Source: an uncultured Nitrospiraceae bacterium (GTDB lineage Bacteria > Nitrospirota > Thermodesulfovibrionia > Thermodesulfovibrionales > Dissulfurispiraceae). From it: a DNA stretch of 64,000 bases. A program made the translations under genes and the position numbers. Position 1 is the first letter of the stretch; the number at the start of each line of letters is the position of its first letter. The notes beneath the pieces are model-generated. The model ran no database searches, had not been told where the DNA came from, and worked only from the letters and a program-made list of their open reading frames with translations. Where the stretch lies: positions 62,001-126,000 of the forward strand of contig CAIJNL010000014.1 of NCBI GenBank assembly GCA_903822005.1. Direction: 5' to 3'. Positions 43,751-52,375 of the stretch are shown one piece after another.

Positions 43751-44920
43751 ATGTTCGAACACGATATTGACGATCTCAAAGACAAAGGACTGTTGCGAAG
43801 GATACTTGACCGGCAGGGTTCCGGTGAAGGTGAAGCGTTTCCAAGCGCCACCAGGATAAAGATCGGCGATGTCGAATATATAAACTTTTCCTCTAACGAC
43901 TACCTCGGCCTGGCATCATCTCCTGCCCTGGCAGCAGCCGCAATTGACTCTCTTGAAAAGTTTCCATTCGGTGCAGGGGCATCGCGGCTGCTTTCTGGAG
44001 GCACCGAACTGCACAGGTCACTGGAAGAGAAAATAGCCTCTTTCAAAGGCACACAGAGCGCCCTGCTATTTAATTCGGGCTACCATGCGAACATAGGCTC
44101 TATACCAGCCCTTGCCGGGGAGGGAGATGTTATCTTCAGCGACGAGCTGAACCACGCAAGCATTATAGACGGCTGCAGGCTCAGCAGCGCTCGCAGGATA
44201 ATTTACCGCCACAGGGACATGGAACACCTTGCCTCTTTGCTTGAAAGTGTGGAAGGCGCCAGAAAGCTGGTAATTACAGACACGGTATTCAGCATGGACG
44301 GCGATATCGCACCCGTGGATAAAGTCGTGTCTCTCTGCTCCAAGTCACCTGACACACTGCTCTTCCTTGATGATGCTCATGGCACAGGAGTGCTCGGGAA
44401 TGGCAGGGGCGCGCTCGCACACTTCAACATGAAGCCTGAGTCCTGGATAATCCAGATGGGCACTTTATCAAAAGCGCTTGGATCATTCGGCGCATTTATT
44501 GCCGCAAGCCGCGATATCACTGACTGGCTTACCAATACCTCGCGGGGCCTGATATACTCGACCGCCCTGCCATCCTGCGTAGTTGCCGCATGTAATGCCG
44601 CAATAGACATAGTAGAAAATAACGCGGCCCTGACAGACAAACTTTGGAGAAACCAGAAAAGGGCTGTTGCCGGAATCAAAATGGCCGGATTCGAGATAGT
44701 GAGCGATGAAACGCCCATCATAGCCGTGCTGGTTGGAGATATTAATGCAACGGCAGCCCTTGCGCAGGAATTGAAGCAGCGGGGCATCTACGCCCCGGCA
44801 ATCAGGCCGCCCACCGTCAAAAACGCCCGTATACGAGTGACTGTAAGCGCGGCGCATACTGATGAGGACATTGATGCTCTTGTCAGCGCGTTTAAGGAAT
44901 CAAATACATCGGAAGACTGA
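43751..44920 (+). CDS. bioF: 8-amino-7-oxononanoate synthase
   Basis: The 389-residue PLP enzyme condenses pimeloyl thioester with alanine in biotin synthesis. It has FSSNDYLGLASSPALAAAA, GAGASRLLSGGTELHRSLE, DDAHGTGVLGNGRGA and the PLP lysine in MGTLSKALGSFG (near residue 240). Related alpha-oxoamine synthases include 2-amino-3-ketobutyrate CoA ligase, but the LLSGG-TELH pattern favours BioF. It stands alone; no other bio gene is in the window. No strong SD is visible. Confidence 0.88.
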   Translation: MFEHDIDDLKDKGLLRRILDRQGSGEGEAFPSATRIKIGDVEYINFSSNDYLGLASSPALAAAAIDSLEKFPFGAGASRLLSGGTELHRSLEEKIASFKGTQSALLFNSGYHANIGSIPALAGEGDVIFSDELNHASIIDGCRLSSARRIIYRHRDMEHLASLLESVEGARKLVITDTVFSMDGDIAPVDKVVSLCSKSPDTLLFLDDAHGTGVLGNGRGALAHFNMKPESWIIQMGTLSKALGSFGAFIAASRDITDWLTNTSRGLIYSTALPSCVVAACNAAIDIVENNAALTDKLWRNQKRAVAGIKMAGFEIVSDETPIIAVLVGDINATAALAQELKQRGIYAPAIRPPTVKNARIRVTVSAAHTDEDIDALVSAFKESNTSED

Positions 44921-44948
44921 AGAGCAATAAGTTCACACATGCAAACCG

Positions 44949-45521
44949 TTACTCGGGCAGAAGCCTCTCTTTTACAGGAATATCGCCATCCAGGGTCCTG
45001 CCATAAATATCCACATAAACAACCTTGGGCAATCCCAGGTAGTGCTCTTTTGAGTTTACGTAAATCCTCTCAATAATCATGTCCCTGTTATTTATCGATG
45101 CCACCGCCTTATACTCTTTGCTGATTGTTTCGATCCTGAAGTGAATTTTTTTCAGGGCAGCAATTGAGAAACTTTCTCCACCATCAACCGCTTTACCCTG
45201 GAATACGATCCCGTAGGCAAAGGTCCTGTCAACTAGCCCAAGTTCCTCTTTTTTGCCGTTCTCCAGCACCCAATATGCCAAGGCGGGGTTCGAGGCAGCT
45301 ATATCACCATTATTATTCAGGCATACATCATAGTAAACGACATTCCCGTTTTTATTGCGCTCAATGTGGAACAGGTGGGCGCTTTTTACGCAGGAATAAG
45401 CGACGGCCCGGCAGGCCGTAAATTGAATCGTCAAGGCGCATATAACAAGCAGTGGGATGAGAAGTCTTTTTATCAATAGAATTCTGCTTTCTTGTCGGAT
45501 CATGCGGCGCCAAAACATCAC
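44949..45521 (-). CDS. DUF4833-family exported protein
   Basis: The 190-residue protein has an N-terminal basic region and hydrophobic helix (about 17-37) that looks like a signal anchor, then the DUF4833-type sequence HLFHIERNKNGNVVYYDVCL, AYWVLENGKKEELG and RTFAYGIVF. It is probably periplasmic. No function is known. It is convergent with bioF. Confidence 0.7.
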   Translation of the reverse strand: MMFWRRMIRQESRILLIKRLLIPLLVICALTIQFTACRAVAYSCVKSAHLFHIERNKNGNVVYYDVCLNNNGDIAASNPALAYWVLENGKKEELGLVDRTFAYGIVFQGKAVDGGESFSIAALKKIHFRIETISKEYKAVASINNRDMIIERIYVNSKEHYLGLPKVVYVDIYGRTLDGDIPVKERLLPE

Positions 45522-45636
45522 GCTGCGGTACTCTTATATAGTTATCATTTTCCGGTTTTGATGTCAATGGTCATGCCTCTTTTACCTCTCTTCCATATTC
45601 TCTTTTTGATCTGCCATCATATATACGGGAACAGAG

Positions 45637-45849
45637 ATGAATGAAAAAACCTTCAAATGCGTGCAGTGCGGTGAATGCATCGTCCCTGTCGCATACGTAA
45701 CTCATAAAGACGGCAAAAAGAGCCGGACAGGATGTGTGTTGTTTCATGATCACCGCTATGAAAGGAAAGCGCCACCTGAACTGTCACGCACAGCAAAGTC
45801 CGCTAAACGATGGTTAGGCAGACTGCGGTGCATTTTAGGCAGGTCATAG
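45637..45849 (+). CDS. Small Cys-rich hypothetical protein
   Basis: The 70-residue frame has CVQCGEC near the start and GCVLFHDH in the middle, then an Arg/Lys-rich tail. The CxxC-x2-C pattern suggests a small metal-binding knuckle. GGGAACAGAG lies just before the ATG as a weak SD. No family is recognised, and it may not be a real gene. Confidence 0.4.
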   Translation: MNEKTFKCVQCGECIVPVAYVTHKDGKKSRTGCVLFHDHRYERKAPPELSRTAKSAKRWLGRLRCILGRS

Positions 45850-45856
45850 AAAAAAA

Positions 45857-45893
45857 ATGTGTCCAACAGGCAAACCCACCCTGCTGGACACAT
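45857..45893 (-). terminator. Intrinsic terminator of the TIM-barrel/transketolase operon
   Basis: ATGTGTCCAACAGG and CCTGCTGGACACAT form a 14-bp stem with one mismatch. On the minus strand it is followed by a run of seven or more T, 43 bp past the stop at 45936. Confidence 0.88.
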
Positions 45894-45935
45894 ACAGCTT
45901 CACATCCTATGCTTATTCTATCTTTTAGTTCCGGC

Positions 45936-46847
45936 TTATAATTTTGCCCAGGCCTCGTTCAGCACTCTCTTTGCATTCGCAACAACAATATCCGGGTCCT
46001 CATCGCCCCACGGTTTCACCTCAAAGCTGACAATGGGAGGATTCTTTGTGTTCAGGAACCCGATCTCGAGTAATACCTTTAAATACTCGACCAGTTCATC
46101 AACATCATTTTCCCCATTCGGGAACCCGAATCTCGGGTGCGTATCACCATATGCAGCCATTGAAGGGTCTTTTACTACAGCGTTGCCCATGTGAGCATGT
46201 GCTATGTATTTTTTAATCGGCACAAGTGACTGTTTGGATGACTCATGCAGCAGAGGCAGATGACTCAAATCCACCATCAGTCCGAAATTGTCGAATTCTT
46301 TGCAGACATCTTCGGCATATCTTTTTGCGAGGTCGACAGGGCCGATGATTGATTTTTTGTCTATGTCAAAATCGAACACTTCAAGGCAGACCTTTATGCT
46401 GCCTTTCGATTTGGCATAGGCGCAGAGTTCCCTGGTAGATTTCACAAGCGCCTGATAGGACTGCTCTTTGGTCTCTTCAGTATATTTGCCGCTCAGAAAC
46501 GCGAAGCCCTTGGCGCCGATCTCATAGGCCTCGTCAATTCCCTCTTTCAGGGTCGCTATCGCCTTCTGCCTTTCAGCTTCATCCAGATGGTTAATGTTCA
46601 TCCCGGTTGTGAGTAGCCTCGGCTGACCGCCATAGGCAACAGTCATATGGCTGCAGTCAAGCATCTTTTTGACTTCCTGTCTTATTGCCGGGTCCTTGAT
46701 CCAGGTCAGTTCAATCGCGTTGAAATAGCCATCCACCGCTATTTTTTTTACTGTCTCCAGAATCGGGCCTTCGCCCTTTATGGTAGCCGGATATGCCATG
46801 AAGTGGATCAGTCCAACTTTCATATACTTGTACATTGATTCGTTCAT
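45936..46847 (-). CDS. Sugar phosphate isomerase/epimerase family (xylose-isomerase-like TIM barrel)
   Basis: The 303-residue protein fits the AP-endonuclease-2/sugar isomerase TIM-barrel superfamily. It has FNAIELTWI, AKGFAFLSGKY, VCLEVFDFDID, FGLMVDLSHLPLLHES, YIAHAHMGN and VSFEVKPWGDED, with the Glu, Asp/His, His and Glu metal positions expected at the barrel end. Relatives act on hydroxypyruvate, 2-oxo-tetronates, tagatose or myo-inositol intermediates. It is 51 bp after the transketolase gene and ends at a strong terminator, so the two form one operon. The substrate is not readable. Confidence 0.75.
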   Translation of the reverse strand: MNESMYKYMKVGLIHFMAYPATIKGEGPILETVKKIAVDGYFNAIELTWIKDPAIRQEVKKMLDCSHMTVAYGGQPRLLTTGMNINHLDEAERQKAIATLKEGIDEAYEIGAKGFAFLSGKYTEETKEQSYQALVKSTRELCAYAKSKGSIKVCLEVFDFDIDKKSIIGPVDLAKRYAEDVCKEFDNFGLMVDLSHLPLLHESSKQSLVPIKKYIAHAHMGNAVVKDPSMAAYGDTHPRFGFPNGENDVDELVEYLKVLLEIGFLNTKNPPIVSFEVKPWGDEDPDIVVANAKRVLNEAWAKL

Positions 46848-46898
46848 GTCTGTTCCTCCCTATGAAATTAATTATTTTTTTGTCTCTTTTTGCAAAAC

Positions 46899-49256
46899 CT
46901 ATTTTTTGCCCTGCAGATATTTTGTAATAGCTTCGAGCTGATGACTGCCGTCCAGCTTGGCTTCCTGAAGCACCATATGCGACTGCCCGCTTCCAAGGAA
47001 CGCCCCTTGCTTGAATGGATATATAGTCATCTTGCGGCCCCATTCGGAACAGACCCAGCGGTACATGGTCGGCAGAGTGAACCCGGTTATGCCCATGGCT
47101 TCCTTCGCCGCGCTTGCCGGGAAGATCTTCTCTTTTTCGTCATCAGGCAGAGAGTCAAAGAGTTCAGCGCTCGCAACGTAGTACACATCGAGGTCGATCC
47201 CCTTCTGCTTCAGCAGGGGCAAAGTCTCTTCGACAAACGCGTAAGCAACTTCGCTGCCCTGCAGCACTATGGTGCCGTCTTTCTTCTCTCCGGCCGCTTT
47301 CAGAAGATAGACTCCCTTGGCTGCGTCAGTGGCAGGTGCCAGGCCCAGCGCCTTACGGTCAATAATCTTCTCATTCGGCCTTGTAACAAATGGCGCGAGC
47401 ACGGCAAACCTTTTGTTAAAAGCCGCGGTGATCACCGGCCACATCTCCTGGGGGTCCCACGGAGTCAGTGTAGCCATGGTGCCCTTGGGAAAGTTTTCCT
47501 GATAGAGCTGCAGGGGCTGGGGATCAGCATGGGTGGGTCCGTCCTCGCCTGTCTTTACGCCCGCATGGGCGCATACGAGTATCATCTGGCTATAAGGTCC
47601 TTTGGCAATCGCCTGGCGTGCCTGGTTGCCGATCGCATGCAGACGGGCTGCGATATGACCGAGAGGGACTATGAAGGCCGCATATGACGAACCTACCCCT
47701 ATGTGCCTGCCATACGTGGCCATACCGCCGAGGATGCCTGCCATCGCATCTTCGCAAATACCGCCTATCGAGAGAGTGCGCGACTTGGGATTGGTAGTGC
47801 TGTTATAGAAGCCGTCGGGGAAGTCTTTGGCAATCGTGTTAACGCTTGTGGAGCCGAGCAGATCAGCGGATGCCACAAGAAAGGCGCCGTTGCTGGCCTT
47901 GTTATAATACTGCAGCACACGACCCAGTTCACCCCTGAGCGTAGTCACGGTGCCCGGCGCCATTGTCAGCGCTGCCGGAATCGTGGCGGCATCCTTTTCA
48001 GCAGCAACATAAACCTCCTGCAGCTGCGGTCCGTTCTTCCTGGGCTTGAGTTTCTTTTTGGCCAGGCGCTCCCGCGACTGAACAATGCGCCCAGCCAGCA
48101 TCTTTACCAGCTTGGGATTTTCCTCAAGTGCTCCGCGCACTATCATCATGGCGTCCCAGAAACATGATTCAATGACAGAGCCGTCTTTACCACCCTTGCA
48201 AATCTGCTCTGAAGAACACTTTGGCATCCTGGCCTTGCGCTTCTGCATGAAAGGCATCAAAGCCTTGTAAAAACCTTCACTGCAGAGAGGATGTCCTGCC
48301 CCATGGGAACCTCGGCCTTCAATGCCGTACTGCCATCCCTTGACCGTGCGATAGACTATCGCGGTCGGCTGGCTATTCTTGATCTGTGCAAGCTTGCGCT
48401 GGGCCGCGAAGATCTGCTGGAAGTCGGAGCCCTTCGGCACGTAGATCACATTCCAGTCATGCATATACGCAAGCTCCATAGGGGTCCATTGCACATAATC
48501 GCCGGGGCCCTTGCTGTCGCGGCAGACATGGTTACTGTCAATAGATGCCTGGTTCCAGTCAATATGCAATACCGCATTTTTGAGAGAGGCGGTGCCGGCG
48601 GCTGCAAGGGCTTCACTTACGCGACCCGGTGTCAGGCCGCCCTCGCCTTCAACAAGATGCATGTAAGGAGCCTTTTCGCCATAGTAATCGAGCGCGCCAT
48701 AGGCCAGGCCCAGAGAGCTGGCCACGCCCACTCCCGAAGCACCCGTCGAAAGGCGGATGAAAGGTGTGGCCGGGGTCGGATGTCCGTCGAGTGCCTTGGC
48801 ATTATATTTCAGGAAAAGAGGGGTCTTGGTTTCCGGATTGCGCCTGAACCCGAGAAGGTCTTCCAGCCGGAGCTGTTGCTTTTCATCAGAAGGAAGAAGA
48901 TGGGGCGCTCCAATCCGGATGATCTCATTGCGCAGCGCCCACAGAGTGTAAATACCGAGCGCTTTGTGCCCTGCGCCATAGGAGATGATGTCGGCATCCT
49001 GACGGTCGGGATCACTGATGTCATAATCCATTGCATCGAAAAGTATTGCCTGGACAAAGCGGCCGGATGATATTGAACCGCCCGGGTGGCCGGATAGAGG
49101 GACATAGTTAAAGAGCAGAGTGCATAGCGATCTGTAGATCAGGTCGAACGCCTCAAACTGGCGTAAATCCTCGGTAGAAAGCGGTTTGGACTTGCTTTTC
49201 GGCTCTTTGCTGATGTCAATGTACTTTCCTCTTCTCGATCCAAATTCCATTGTCAT
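46899..49256 (-). CDS. Transketolase-family enzyme (single-chain, long form)
   Basis: The 785-residue protein holds both transketolase halves in one chain. The N-terminal TPP part has LSGHPGGSISSG, YGAGHKALGIYTLWALRNE and HLVEGEGGLTPGRVSEALAA. The pyrimidine and C-terminal domains show ICEDAMAGILGGMATYGRHI, THADPQPLQLYQENFPKGTM and ALLCLWGS-like VLQGSEVAYAF. It is longer than ordinary transketolase (about 660, from memory), and the usual GDG of the TPP motif is replaced by EGEGG. It forms an operon with a TIM-barrel isomerase, not with pentose-phosphate genes, so a specialised ketol transfer is likely. The leader at 49338-49506 precedes it. Confidence 0.82.
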   Translation of the reverse strand: MTMEFGSRRGKYIDISKEPKSKSKPLSTEDLRQFEAFDLIYRSLCTLLFNYVPLSGHPGGSISSGRFVQAILFDAMDYDISDPDRQDADIISYGAGHKALGIYTLWALRNEIIRIGAPHLLPSDEKQQLRLEDLLGFRRNPETKTPLFLKYNAKALDGHPTPATPFIRLSTGASGVGVASSLGLAYGALDYYGEKAPYMHLVEGEGGLTPGRVSEALAAAGTASLKNAVLHIDWNQASIDSNHVCRDSKGPGDYVQWTPMELAYMHDWNVIYVPKGSDFQQIFAAQRKLAQIKNSQPTAIVYRTVKGWQYGIEGRGSHGAGHPLCSEGFYKALMPFMQKRKARMPKCSSEQICKGGKDGSVIESCFWDAMMIVRGALEENPKLVKMLAGRIVQSRERLAKKKLKPRKNGPQLQEVYVAAEKDAATIPAALTMAPGTVTTLRGELGRVLQYYNKASNGAFLVASADLLGSTSVNTIAKDFPDGFYNSTTNPKSRTLSIGGICEDAMAGILGGMATYGRHIGVGSSYAAFIVPLGHIAARLHAIGNQARQAIAKGPYSQMILVCAHAGVKTGEDGPTHADPQPLQLYQENFPKGTMATLTPWDPQEMWPVITAAFNKRFAVLAPFVTRPNEKIIDRKALGLAPATDAAKGVYLLKAAGEKKDGTIVLQGSEVAYAFVEETLPLLKQKGIDLDVYYVASAELFDSLPDDEKEKIFPASAAKEAMGITGFTLPTMYRWVCSEWGRKMTIYPFKQGAFLGSGQSHMVLQEAKLDGSHQLEAITKYLQGKK

Positions 49257-49337
49257 AGAGACCTCCTAATGTCTTGCCGGACTGTTCATTCCGGGTACTC
49301 CTTTACTGCCCTTTATCACCCGGGCTTCGGGTACACA

Positions 49338-49506
49338 TAAAAGCCGGACCCTCAAAGGCTTTCCTTCGCCGGCCCGGCTCTCTTATTCAAAAAGTCTCGT
49401 TAACTATCTGCCCCCTCCCAGAAGCCTTCAAGTCAGATCGCATATCATCAGAATAACTCCCTGAAACAGTGCCATTACATTATCATTATATGTTTTTTGC
49501 TGTCAA
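49338..49506 (-). promoter_or_regulatory. Promoter-leader-terminator element B (transketolase operon)
   Basis: On the minus strand TTGACA (49501-49506) and GATAAT (49479-49484) are 16 bp apart. A leader of about 95 nt contains GGCTTCTGGGAGGGGGC. It ends in a long hairpin at 49342-49379 (AGCCGG/CCGGCT outer stem, GAAGG/CCTTT inner stem) with a TTTTAT tail. The transketolase ATG is 85 bp further on. The whole region aligns with 53829-54003. The rest of the gap (49507-49652) shows only a weak hairpin. Confidence 0.75.
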
Positions 49507-49652
49507 TTTGCTTCTGCCTCACATGAATACCGCAAACCACAAAGACAGCGGCTAACGCATCGTTTTTTCTCAACGCATACCCTTAAGTATGGCCCTTTTC
49601 CGCACGACTAATAAAGCCCGGAACCTTAAGTGCTGATAAAAAAATATCTGTC

Positions 49653-50945
49653 CTATTTCCCGCTTAGAGCCATCTGAAGCAGCTGGACCGGATGCATCAC
49701 CCTCATATTCAGGGACGGGTCCAGATGGTTTGAAATGGTCAGTGTGCAGCCAGGACAGCAGGTGGCCAGTATCTGGGCTTTAGTGCTGTGGATATTGTCC
49801 ACCTTGCGCTTCGTAATCTTGCGCGAGGTCTCGGCATGTTCCACCTGGAAAGACCCGCCGCCGCCGCAACAGTCGCCGGCGCCCGGCATCTCCACATATT
49901 CAACGCCCGGGATGGCCTTCAGTATGTTCCTCGGCTGGGCAGTGATCTTCTGCCCCTGAACAAGATGGCAGGGATCATGATAGGTGACCCTGACCTTCTT
50001 TCCATTTTCTTTCATCGCAGGCAGCCAGTCCTTGTGCTCGTCTATAAAGACGGTAACGTCCTTGACCTTTTTGGCCAGTAATTCCGCGGCCTTCAGCTCT
50101 TCGTCCGTAACATCTTCGCCCAGCTGGCGCAGATCGAGCAGCAGATGGGGATACTCTTTTTTGAGCCCGTCACTGCAGGTCGCGCAGTCGCAGACAACTG
50201 CATCTATGTCCTCTCGGGCAAAGAGCCTGAGATTCTCGCGGATATTCTGAATGGACGCTTCACGGTCTCCGGACATGAATATGGGCATGCCGCAACAGGT
50301 CTGTTCCCTGGGAGTGATCACCTCAACTCCCATCTTCTTGAGTACGTCCACGACAGCCGTGCCTATGCCTGCATAGAGGTAATTGGTCGCACAGCCGTGG
50401 AAATAGAGTACCTTTGCCCTGGCCTTTCCCTCTGGCTTCGTCACCTCGGGGACCATATCGGAAAACTCTTTTTCATTTACCTTGGGGATTCGCGCCACAT
50501 TGAGGGCCCCGGCATTCATCCTGGACTCGATCCATTTCCCTCCAAACATCTTCCGCGCCCATTTGCCGAGCGATGCAGATTTTGACATCCTCCATTTTTT
50601 GGCCAAAAGCTGGAACATGACCTTCTTTTTCCAGTCCATACCATATTTCTGCACGGCCCGCCAGCGGACCCCTGAGTAGAGATTGCTTCCATGGACCCCG
50701 CTGGGGCAGTTTGAGACACAGGCGCCGCAGAGCAGGCAGGTGGAGAAAAAGGCGTTCTTGACCTCTTTGGACATCTTGAGATTGCCTTCTGAGAGCTGTC
50801 GGGAAAGCTGGACCTTGCCTCTCGGCGTCGCCTCTTCCGACAGGACTTCCTTGTAAACAGGGCAATGAGCCATGCACAGACCGCACTTGATGCAGTGATA
50901 AATATTCTCTTTCGTATTTTCACTGAATACCGCTTTTTCTTTCAT
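49653..50945 (-). CDS. glcF: Glycolate oxidase-type iron-sulfur subunit (GlcF-like)
   Basis: The 430-residue protein has two [4Fe-4S] ferredoxin motifs, CIKCGLCMAHCP (C18, C21, C24, C28) and CLLCGACVSNCP (C70, C73, C76, C80). Two CCG domains follow (HGCATNYLYAGIG...TCCGMP and DPCHLVQGQ...GDCCGGGGSF). This is the electron-transfer subunit of glycolate/D-lactate-type dehydrogenases and relates to heterodisulfide-reductase-like modules. It is the last of three genes after GlcD and the GlcE-like subunit. Electrons probably go to quinone or another membrane acceptor. Confidence 0.88.
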   Translation of the reverse strand: MKEKAVFSENTKENIYHCIKCGLCMAHCPVYKEVLSEEATPRGKVQLSRQLSEGNLKMSKEVKNAFFSTCLLCGACVSNCPSGVHGSNLYSGVRWRAVQKYGMDWKKKVMFQLLAKKWRMSKSASLGKWARKMFGGKWIESRMNAGALNVARIPKVNEKEFSDMVPEVTKPEGKARAKVLYFHGCATNYLYAGIGTAVVDVLKKMGVEVITPREQTCCGMPIFMSGDREASIQNIRENLRLFAREDIDAVVCDCATCSDGLKKEYPHLLLDLRQLGEDVTDEELKAAELLAKKVKDVTVFIDEHKDWLPAMKENGKKVRVTYHDPCHLVQGQKITAQPRNILKAIPGVEYVEMPGAGDCCGGGGSFQVEHAETSRKITKRKVDNIHSTKAQILATCCPGCTLTISNHLDPSLNMRVMHPVQLLQMALSGK

Positions 50946-51000
50946 AATCTACCCCTTTATAGACTGCTGCTCGGCCGGCAGGCCTCCCCGCAGCTTATTC

Positions 51001-52353
51001 TTAAATGCCTCCCACAAACCGGCCGGGATTAAGAATACCCGCCGGGTCCATTTTTTCCTTAAGGCGGCGCATCAGGATCTGATCATGTCTCGGCTGTCCC
51101 CAGACGCTGATCTTTTCCTTCATCTCAGGCGGACATGACTCCACAACAAGATTCCCCTCATCTTTCACTGCTTCCAGGGTGAGTTTGCCGATGAGCTCAA
51201 TGAGCCCTTTCAGCTTTGCGCCTGCGCCGGGCTTATCAAGGATATAGGTATGGAGTATGCCGTTGCCGGCGTGGCAAATGAAGGCAGCGCGAACCCCGGC
51301 AGCTTCCGTTATTTTTTCGCACCTTGCCATAAGTTCAACATGCTTTGATATGACAAAATTAGATTTCAGGATGACCGGAGAGCCGTATTTCTTTGCCAAA
51401 TCGCTTCCCAGGTCGCGAACACGGACCCAGAAGGCCTTCTCTTTTGTACCCTTAAGGACTTTAACTCCTTTGGCCCCTTCTTTTTTTGAAGACTCGCTGA
51501 TTTCGGTAATCTGCCGGGCCACCGCCTCAACCACTCCCTCGAGACTTAACGCCAGAAGGTATTTGGACTTTTCGCCCAGACGGTCTGCGGCCGCGCCGTT
51601 GATCAACTCGACAGCAGAGGGCAGAAGGCTTGAATGTATAATCTTGCGGATATACTTTCCGGCAGCTTCCAGGTCACCAAAAGAGAGCAGCAGAGTGGCC
51701 GAAGCCTCAGGAAGAGGCAGGAGTTTCGTAGTAATCTCGGTGATAATACCCAGTCCGCCCCAGGTACCTATCATCAGTTTCGTCATATCGTATCCGGAGA
51801 CGTTTTTCATCGTCTTGCCGCCGAAAGAGACTATGTCTCCGTCGGGTGAAACAGCCTTGATACCGAGGAGCATGTCCCGGGCGGTTCCGTAAATGTAGCG
51901 CTTCGGCCCACTCGAATTAGTTGCGACAATGCCGCCGATAGTCGCTTTCTCGGTAAAAGGCGGGTCAAGCGGCAAAAAGTTTCCTTTACGGCCTGCGCCC
52001 AGTTTCTTTTGCAAAGCGGCCAGGGTGATGCCTGCCTGCACAGACAGGCTTAGATTGGCCTTGTCGTAATCAACAACCCGGTTTAGCTTCGACAGGGAAA
52101 GCACCAGGTCCACTTTACGGGGAATACCGCCAGCGGCCATCTTGGTGCCGCTGCCGCGTGGTACAACCGTCATTTTGTTTGCATTTGCGATTGCCATGAC
52201 CTTTGAAATCTCTTTTTCATTCTTTGGACAGACTATAGCCTTCGGCACCAGGCCGTCCACGGCGCAGTCCTTGAGTTTTTTCGGCCCCTGAATCACATTG
52301 GCTTTTCCGACTATCTTCTGCAGGGCGGAAACTAACTGATCTTTTTGGGGCAT
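51001..52353 (-). CDS. FAD-linked oxidase subunit (GlcE/GlcD-like)
   Basis: The 450-residue protein starts at 52353 (GGGAG upstream), leaving 22 bp after GlcD. It belongs to the PCMH-type FAD enzymes: VVPRGSGTKMAAGG, DKANLSVQAGITLAALQKKL, GGIVATNSSGPKRYIYGTAR and the C-terminal HAGNGILHTYI with ILNPGRFVG. It is longer than classic GlcE (about 350) and keeps the full C-terminal cap, so it may be a second catalytic subunit rather than a bare GlcE. It forms a unit with GlcD and GlcF that oxidises a 2-hydroxy acid. Confidence 0.82.
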   Translation of the reverse strand: MPQKDQLVSALQKIVGKANVIQGPKKLKDCAVDGLVPKAIVCPKNEKEISKVMAIANANKMTVVPRGSGTKMAAGGIPRKVDLVLSLSKLNRVVDYDKANLSLSVQAGITLAALQKKLGAGRKGNFLPLDPPFTEKATIGGIVATNSSGPKRYIYGTARDMLLGIKAVSPDGDIVSFGGKTMKNVSGYDMTKLMIGTWGGLGIITEITTKLLPLPEASATLLLSFGDLEAAGKYIRKIIHSSLLPSAVELINGAAADRLGEKSKYLLALSLEGVVEAVARQITEISESSKKEGAKGVKVLKGTKEKAFWVRVRDLGSDLAKKYGSPVILKSNFVISKHVELMARCEKITEAAGVRAAFICHAGNGILHTYILDKPGAGAKLKGLIELIGKLTLEAVKDEGNLVVESCPPEMKEKISVWGQPRHDQILMRRLKEKMDPAGILNPGRFVGGI

Positions 52354-52375
52354 ATCCAGTCTCCCTTTAGCAATA

